DNA from: Antedon mediterranea
Lineage: Eukaryota; Echinodermata; Crinoidea; Comatulida; Antedonidae
Length of the DNA stretch: 60,000 bases
Assembly: GCF_964355755.1 (NCBI RefSeq)
Contig: NC_092674.1
Span: forward strand, 12,221,001 to 12,281,000
Direction: 5' to 3'
Shown here in pieces: positions 53,646-60,000 of this stretch. A program made the translations under genes and the position numbers. The notes beneath the pieces are model-generated. The model searched no databases. It saw nothing but the letters and a program-made list of their open reading frames with translations, and was not told the DNA's origin. Positions within the stretch are counted from its first letter, which is position 1, and the number at the start of each line of letters is the position of its first letter.

Positions 53646-55189
53646 AAAAAAATAGAATATCTTCCAACATCTACGGTATATAAATTATGCTTAATTCTGA
53701 GAAATGCAAACACAGTGCAAAAACTGTTGTGTATATAACTGTCCTGGTTACTCACCCTAGCGGTCCCAGATGTATTTCTTTTATTTATTTATTTATTTAT
53801 TTACAATCTCATTCAGAGCGGGGAACTTGCCACTTACAGAATTATAACAATTTACTCATGAGATAATATCTTTTCATATTTGTCTTTTAACATGAAAGGT
53901 TTTGATCAAACTATTTTTAAAGTTTATTTCTTTAGAAAGTTTTTTGGGTACCCTTATAACTACGGTAGCGACATTTGATTTGAAAATTGTTTTTTCTTGT
54001 TTATTTCATTGCAAAGTGAGCAAAATGCAAAATAATAGTGATAAAATTAAATTTAATTTCATTTAGACTAGCCACAATTCAGATTATCTTGCAGAAAAAT
54101 TATAAACTGTAAACACAGGTGAAAATCACTATAAAATAACTAAAATCGGATGGAAATTAGTTTAATTGGAAGATTGTAGATTGTCTTTTTGGTTGGCATC
54201 TGCAACAGCGCCATCATTTAGCTACATTATCTGTGTGAATCAGAAATGTTCAGGCTAGGGGCAGCCCAATTTTTCAGAACCTTATGGCCCACTTTTAAGC
54301 CAATATTTTTGAGAACCATATAGCCTACATAAGATAAGTCCTTGATTTTAGTTGTATAAATATGAAAAAAAAAAAAAATATAATACTGCATGATGCATCT
54401 AACATGTTTATAATGTTTAAATATTAATCTTGAAAGTAAATTTTTAAAACAATTTACTTAGTGCCTGTATTGGCATTTAACTATGCAGTGGTTGATGAAA
54501 ACTGGAAAAATGAAGTTTGAATAATTAATCTTTATCTAATTAAACTTTCAACATTAAAATATAGGTCACAAGATTTGTGTGTCATAAACACACTAATACT
54601 GTACTTAGAAAAGATATTGGTACCACTACAATGTATTTTACATTAAACTAAATTAATTGTCTATGTTTTTAAATCCAAATAGATGTTGTGAAAAAAGTTA
54701 TAGACCTGGAATTGTGTTATTTTGTATAGTATGTCTGTCTTTGAAAATATTATATGTTCTAATAATACCTTCATATCTGTTGTAAAAAAACATACTTTTG
54801 AAATATTCTAGTGTAGATCTTACTTGATTTGCTTAAAACATCTAAGTATACTCTTTGATATTGAGGTAGATTTAAGACAGATTGGTTTAATCAGGGAGTT
54901 GTACTCCCTGGTTCAATACATTGTAAAGGGAAAATTCATTGTTTATTTTTTTCATTAAAGGCTTTTGGGCATTTTCTTCCTCATATTTTAACTTTTGAAT
55001 CCGCCTCTGGGTATCACAACTAATGCATGACAATTTGCTTTTTTACAACATGTCATATATTTTAACATTCTACAATACAATAAACAGAAACTTGAACTTT
55101 ATTTATTTATTTCTGATAAAGATCCATACCATTGTGTGAATCAAGTTCATTGAATGGTTTGATTGAACAGAACAACTTAGGCTGTTTTG

Positions 55190-55570
55190 GTTGAATATGC
55201 CATTTTAATATCACATAATATTTATTCACTTTAACCAAAAATTGTATTGAAAACAAAAAATCATTTACATAAAAAATCTGTAATTTAAAGTCAACAGTTT
55301 TTTTTTGTCTTTTTATAAGTGTTTATTTTTTTTTTCTGTATAAGTGATTAATTAAAAAACTGCGAAATAGCCTTTTCAAAGTCTTTTTTATAAATTAATC
55401 TTTAATTTTCATATTTGGGGAACAGTTGCATCTTTAAAGAAAAACCTTTGTCTGATCAGTGAGTTTTTTACAACTCCCTTGTCTGATAGAGTATGTTTTG
55501 CTTTAATTTACAAAAGTTAATTTTGTGGACAAAGTGAATAACTATAGTATTATGTGACATTATTAAAATG
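55190..55570. mobile_element. AT-rich MITE-like repeat, copy 3
   Basis: Starts TTGAATATGCCATTTTAATA and ends with the inverted AAAATGGCATATTCAA (55566-55581). Inside is CTGCGAAATAGCCTTTTCAA, as in copies 1 and 2. Confidence 0.45.
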
Positions 55571-56987
55571 GCATATTCAACAAAAAATAATAATATCTTA
55601 TATCCCAGTGTCTTAAACTTGTAATATCAATTTAATAATTAATTTAATATTAATTTTATTTCATATAAAAAGGTACTTTATTTATCCAACATTCACAGGA
55701 GATCTTAAATTGTACTGTATTCCTGTGACCTAGTTGCAATTGTTAATGGTAGACTACTTTTACAGTCTTACAATTTGTAACCTCTAATGTATGTTATGTA
55801 CTTTTAAATGATGAACAAACAACAATTATTGGTTTTCCTTTTTTTTGAAGAACACAGTATTGTATTGTATTTGTTTATATCGTTAACAATTAAGATTGTA
55901 AATAAGAAAATGTCAACAGACTAATTTTTGATTGAAACAATTTACAGTACACTGTCAGTATTGTCACGGTGGACTATGAGACACATTTTATCGAATATAT
56001 ACTAATATATAATTGCTGTTAAATGACATGAAGAAATGTCAAGATTTTGGTAGTTTAGTTTCTCTTATTTTATTGAAAACTAATTTTTTTTTTTTTTTTT
56101 TTTTCTCTAAAAGTCCAAATTTAGTTTAATTTTTATTATTACAAGAATGGGCCTATACATATTTTTATATATTTAAAAACAATAAAATGACAACATAAGA
56201 ATAATATTCTTATCAGTATTATTAAAATAAACTTTTAAATTGATAACTTCCTGTTATTATCATTAGTTTGTTTTAGTTGTTATTTAAATAAAGCTATGCA
56301 CTGTATATGTAACAAGTAGGTTATGCAGCAGACATAGGACACATTTCAAATAAAGGTGTCCTCAAGATATTACAGTTAAAAACACTCAATCCAGTTGTCC
56401 CTGTGCGATTTTTGGCTGCAATGCAAAATAATGGCTATTTTGAACAAATTACCATTTGAGCGCATTGTGAATTGATTATGGTAAATTTTTTTATTACAAT
56501 TTTATAAAAAAGGCTCTTTTCTTAATCGTAAAACTAAAAAATGAATCAGTTTTTTCAGTAAAGGTCTATAGTTGCATCTCAAGATGTGAAAGACAAGATA
56601 GTCAGTTGCATGTGCCCTTGTAAATCACTAAGTGAATCCTTGGTAGCATTACTCCTGACTGAATCATTAGCAGACTGGTGCATGCATATTTCATGTCAGC
56701 TATTTCATTTCCATATATGCATGTTTCATGCTTACCTTGTCAAAGCTATTATAAAAATCATTCATTTGATAGCGTTCTTTTGAATTATGTGATTACCTAT
56801 TTGAATTGATTCCTCGGTGATGGGTAGATCATTCAGTATTGAAATAAAACTTGCTGGGGGGAAAACTTATATAAGAATTATTTTGTTATGGTTTGAAAGG
56901 TGGAATTCTTTAATAAAGAAGTTTTGGATGTGAAGCCTAGGTCTACTGTTATCTAGCAAACAATGTATACAGACTCTAGTCTCTTGA

Positions 56988-59026
56988 GAGTGTTGACAAA
57001 GTGCGAGGCACGCGAGGCAAGCGCGGCATGCCAAATATTTGTGCGAGGCATCATTTTATCATTTCCAAAAGTGCGAGGCATGCGAGGCATATAGTTTACA
57101 ATTTCAAAAAGGTGCGAGGCATATCTTAACGTGCTATTATGATATATTATAGGCCTAATAATCAATCGATACAAGCGTATCTAAATAGATTCGTGTATAC
57201 ACTCATCATGTTGTTTATTTTTATGTAACGATTGTTTTTTCATTCAAGTCATATCGTGTCAAATTTTACTTTTACAAAAGTGCCCAAACTACGGTTCAAA
57301 AATCTGAACGACAGTCTTCAACTTTCAATAAACAATAATTGTTATAGCGACACACTCATCAAATGACTGCAATGTTTGTTGGCATTTCGAGCGTGTTCAC
57401 TCACATGTCTCTCGAACATAGCAGAGTGAAAATAATATTTTGTCACACCCCTGCGCCTAGATCCGGTAGACCTGAGAGATGGACAATCCCTCTTTACTAT
57501 TTAGCAGGTAGCGGAATGATTCAGCCCTCAGCTCAGAGGATTGTGGTGCATTCCCCTCCTATAGCACGTGGTTTCAGCAGCAACGCACAGACTTCTCTCT
57601 GAGCGGCGTGCCAAAGACATTTTTGACATTCCATTCTCTAGGAACAACACGTGTACCTCTCTCGCAAATAAGGTGAACAGCGATTGCCAGGACAAGTTCA
57701 ATAACTGGCGGTGAATAAAAGGTAACTGATATGCCGATCCAATAACATGCCGCAAAGAAAAAAATTGCGACAGAATTCTGGAGCGCGTGTGAAAAAAGAC
57801 TTACGTCCGACAATTGTAATACTAGGCCTAAAATTAAACTTTAGCTAATATGCTTAGCCCTAACCTAGATAAGAGGCCTATGTAGAAAATAATTTAATCA
57901 ATTTTGATAAAATAATAATTGGTGTAATATTTAATAATGATACACTATTCCTGTTTGTATTACGAACGATTTTTATTTATTGTTGTCCATGTACGTACTA
58001 ATAAACCTGGCGCTAGTTTCCTTCGCTTGTATTTTTACTCCAAATTTGATAACTAACTTTATCGTGTGAATACCACACCTTAGAAGTATACCTCATGAGT
58101 ACTTTAATGAAAGAATCACATAAAAAGTAACAAATAAATCCTTAAATTAATGATTTTACAGGCGTGTTTCTCGCACACTGTTCGCGAATTTCACTTATTC
58201 AATGTTCAATATTTTTGTTTCTATGGAGCCCCAAAAGAGCAACGATAATAGAGGACTAAAACTCAGTGGAATGCGTCAATTTCTCATGCATTTATTGGTG
58301 AAAAACACGTTTTATTTCAATATATTTGTTAATTTGTCAATAAAAATGTTGTAATATGTTACTGCTGATACTGTTCTGTTTTCAAAGAATAATAATCGAT
58401 CCTAAATCAACATCACTACCTAGTCTAGACCTAGGACATCCTACTAAGGATATTATGATGAATTTTTCTATTTTATTCTTTAAAAGGTTAACGAAACCGT
58501 GTACATTATCAACAGTAACATTTTTCCTTACTGACAGTGACAAAATCTATTGAAATTGTACTTGATTTTCACCAAATAATGCGTTAAATATAAATGGATT
58601 CCACAGAGTTTTTAGCCCTCTAATTAATTTTGCTCTTTTGGCGTTCCATAGAAACCAAAATATTGAACATTGAGTGTGCGAAATGCGAGAAAAACAACGT
58701 CTGTAAAATCACCAATTTAATGGATTTAGTGTTACTTTTATGTGATTTTTCTTCATTAAAGTAGGCCTACTAATTCTAAGCTGTGGTATTCAGGATAAAG
58801 CCTTGGTTAAATTACAAGGCAGGTGCAAAAGGAAACTAGCCTAGCGGGCCTAGGCCTAGGCTACTTCAATTTCGGTGATTTCCTGCCTTGCAATTTTGAG
58901 AAATGATAAAATGATGCCTCGCATTTTTTGATGATGGTAAAACGATGCCTCGCATAAATTTCTGACTTGCCTCGCATGCCTTCCCTGCCTCGCGTGCCTC
59001 GCTGCCTCGCACTTTGTTACTACCCG
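56988..59026. mobile_element. hAT-like nonautonomous transposon with CGAGGCA-rich ends
   Basis: The 8-bp TSD TCTCTTGA lies at 56980-56987 and 59027-59034. Ends AGTGTTGACAAAGTGCGAGG and (complemented) GGGTAGTAACAAAGTGCGAGG are similar, and CAAAGTGCGAGGCA is identical. Inward of each end, GCGAGGCA words repeat irregularly (about 57001-57120 and 58910-59010). The 8-bp TSD and AGNGTTG-type terminus fit hAT. The 2039-bp element has no transposase but contains a long foldback. Confidence 0.7.
58011..58842. repeat. Long foldback (two ~240-bp arms) nested in the hAT-like element
   Basis: Left arm 58011 to about 58262, right arm about 58602-58842. Complementary blocks in order are GCTAGTTTCCTT, CTTTATC...GAATACCACA, ACTTTAATGAA, AATCACATAAAA, TGATTTTACAG, TTCAATGTTCAATATTTT, GTTTCTATGGA and CAAAAGAGCAA. 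The loop is ~340 nt. The arms are diverged but continuous. Confidence 0.72.
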
Positions 59027-59269
59027 TCTCTTGATAACCAGAGGAGTTTCCTAATAATTTGCATGATCTACTATCTCAATTTATCCCAATTATTGTGGGT
59101 ATAAATAAATATTGAATGTATATATTTATCATAGGCACTAGACTCCTTTTTCATGTCATTGAATTTTGTTGCATATGATGACTTGGAGCGGCGCCTAGAT
59201 TCTGCTACCAGTTCTTTTGATTGCACCAACTATGTTTGGATTTATTTTGTAACAAGGCCAACAGCCATA

Positions 59270-59452
59270 AGTCGCATGCTCTCAGAAAAAAATGAACTTT
59301 CAAAAAGTAATGTACTTTAAAACTTTTCTGTACATCAAAATAGTTCAAAGAGTACAGAAAAGCGATAAAACGCATAGTGATACCGGATGGACAGACAGAC
59401 CGACAGACCGACCGACTGTCATAGTGAACTATAGAGTCGCGTCCACGCGACT
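59270..59452 (-). mobile_element. AGTCGCGTG element, copy D
   Basis: AGTCGCATGC at the left and CACGCGACT at the right. Contains GCATAGTGATACCGGA, a GACA/GACC tetranucleotide array and CATAGTGAACTATAGAGTCG, the complement of the copy B core. It is flanked by AAGGCCAACAGCCATA, also seen inverted next to copy B (TGGCTGTTGGCCTTG). Confidence 0.6.
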
Positions 59453-59742
59453 AAAAATGATGGCGAACCACTGATGTATAATAGTTTTTATATTTTTAAA
59501 TATGTACACTTATTTATAATAAAAACATGTACTTTCAAACAAGACTTTTAATGAGGATCATTCACAGAATTGATGCTTGTTGAGAAACAAATTATGGGAT
59601 CTTTATAGAGGGCGGTATATCTTATAAATTACTCATCATGAAAATGTTCAAATGCATTTGGTGTACTCATTTTTATTTTTTGCTTGTTTGCTTGAATTTG
59701 TAGTTACTTACATTTTTCAATCATTGTTTGTTTCTTTTTTAG

Positions 59743-59839
59743 ACGTGATAATCCATGTTTTCTAGAGGGAGATTTTTGTGAACAACCTTATGGTTTTAGA
59801 AATGTCATTCCACTGGTTGATGATATTAATTTATTTGAG
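59743..59839 (+). CDS. Integrin beta subunit, specificity-determining-loop exon
   Basis: 97-nt exon; acceptor TTTCTTTTTTAG, donor GAG/GTAAAA. Its first base completes a Glu codon from the previous exon and it ends in phase 0. It encodes NPCFLEGDFCEQPYGFRNV and then PLVDDINLFE. The two cysteines bracket the betaA specificity-determining loop that helps set ligand choice, and the rest matches the F-Y/F-x-HVLxLTDDxxxF segment. The gene continues past the window, so most of betaA, the EGF repeats, transmembrane segment and tail are not seen. Confidence 0.9.
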
Positions 59840-60000
59840 GTAAAATACACTCCGTTGAGTTCCTAGACTTTGTTGGTATTGGCATTGGCTATATTAAAGG
59901 CTACTGACATGGCTGAGGATTTAATGCTCCAAGCGCATATTAAACATCACTTGCTCACACAAAACAACCCATTCTTCGAATTGAAGACTTTTACTTACCA

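Larger units (their letters stand above)
50220..59742 (+). other. Integrin beta intron 6 (9.5 kb)
   Basis: Holds a LINE tail (50680-50806), a 92-bp MITE (51092-51183), Harbinger copy 2, two AGTCGCGTG copies, an AT-rich MITE-like segment and the 2-kb hAT-like element with nested foldback. 51190-52260, 53650-55190 and 55570-56980 are AT-rich with only simple repeats (TTTA near 53780, poly(T) near 56083). Confidence 0.75.

Noticed and set aside
57001-57120. CGAGGCA repeats as a CRISPR-like array
   Set aside because: Spacing is irregular, units are 7-8 bp, the sequence is eukaryotic, and the inverted counterpart near 59000 shows transposon ends.
57363-57602. 79-codon ORF inside the hAT-like element as a transposase fragment
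   Set aside because: No hAT dimerisation or catalytic motif is visible; it looks like random frame in GC-richer sequence.

Overview
The window is from a metazoan nuclear genome. It is intron-rich and AT-rich, and most of it is transposon-derived. The host genes, the very frequent AGGCCTA-type words and the element set (Mag-like Gypsy, CR1/L2-like LINEs, Penelope-like elements, Harbinger, piggyBac, Sola-like, hAT) suggest a marine invertebrate deuterostome, most likely an echinoderm. That placement is inference.

Two host genes lie in tandem on the + strand. At the left edge (74-3732) are the last three coding exons of MED12, the Mediator kinase-module subunit, recognised by a Gln/Met-rich tail ending in the QTAALVRQLQ motif. 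From 25513 to beyond the right edge are the first seven coding exons of an integrin beta subunit: signal peptide, seven-cysteine PSI domain, hybrid-domain start and betaA domain with a DLSRS MIDAS. All splice sites are GT-AG and all exon phases join without a break.

The intergenic block (3.7-25.5 kb) and the long introns are layered mobile DNA. The MED12 introns hold a TTAA-flanked element with a decayed P2X7-ballast-like frame, tRNA-type SINEs, Penelope-like debris and a well-formed antisense hammerhead ribozyme. Next come two decayed LINEs, one of them split by a 9-bp-TSD element with long terminal inverted repeats. A complete, apparently young Gypsy retrotransposon (11673-16095) has identical 129-bp LTRs, a 5-bp TSD and one intact 1325-codon gag-pol. 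After it lies a 3.7-kb DNA transposon (16755-20474) with a 644-codon DDE-type transposase, a 4-bp TSD and seven copies of a 14-bp palindrome. Two inverted Harbinger-like copies lie 30 kb apart (22223-23090 and 52267-53083).

Inside integrin intron 2 sit a full-length endonuclease/RT LINE ORF, a nonautonomous piggyBac and a TA-flanked element only 15 bp from it. Intron 4 holds a GC-richer composite repeat, and intron 6 holds a 2-kb hAT-like element with a nested long foldback.

The most noteworthy items are the 14-bp palindrome array around the Sola-like transposase, the antisense hammerhead ribozyme in a MED12 intron, and the TTAA-flanked element with the P2X7-like remnant. No tRNA, rRNA or CRISPR array was seen.
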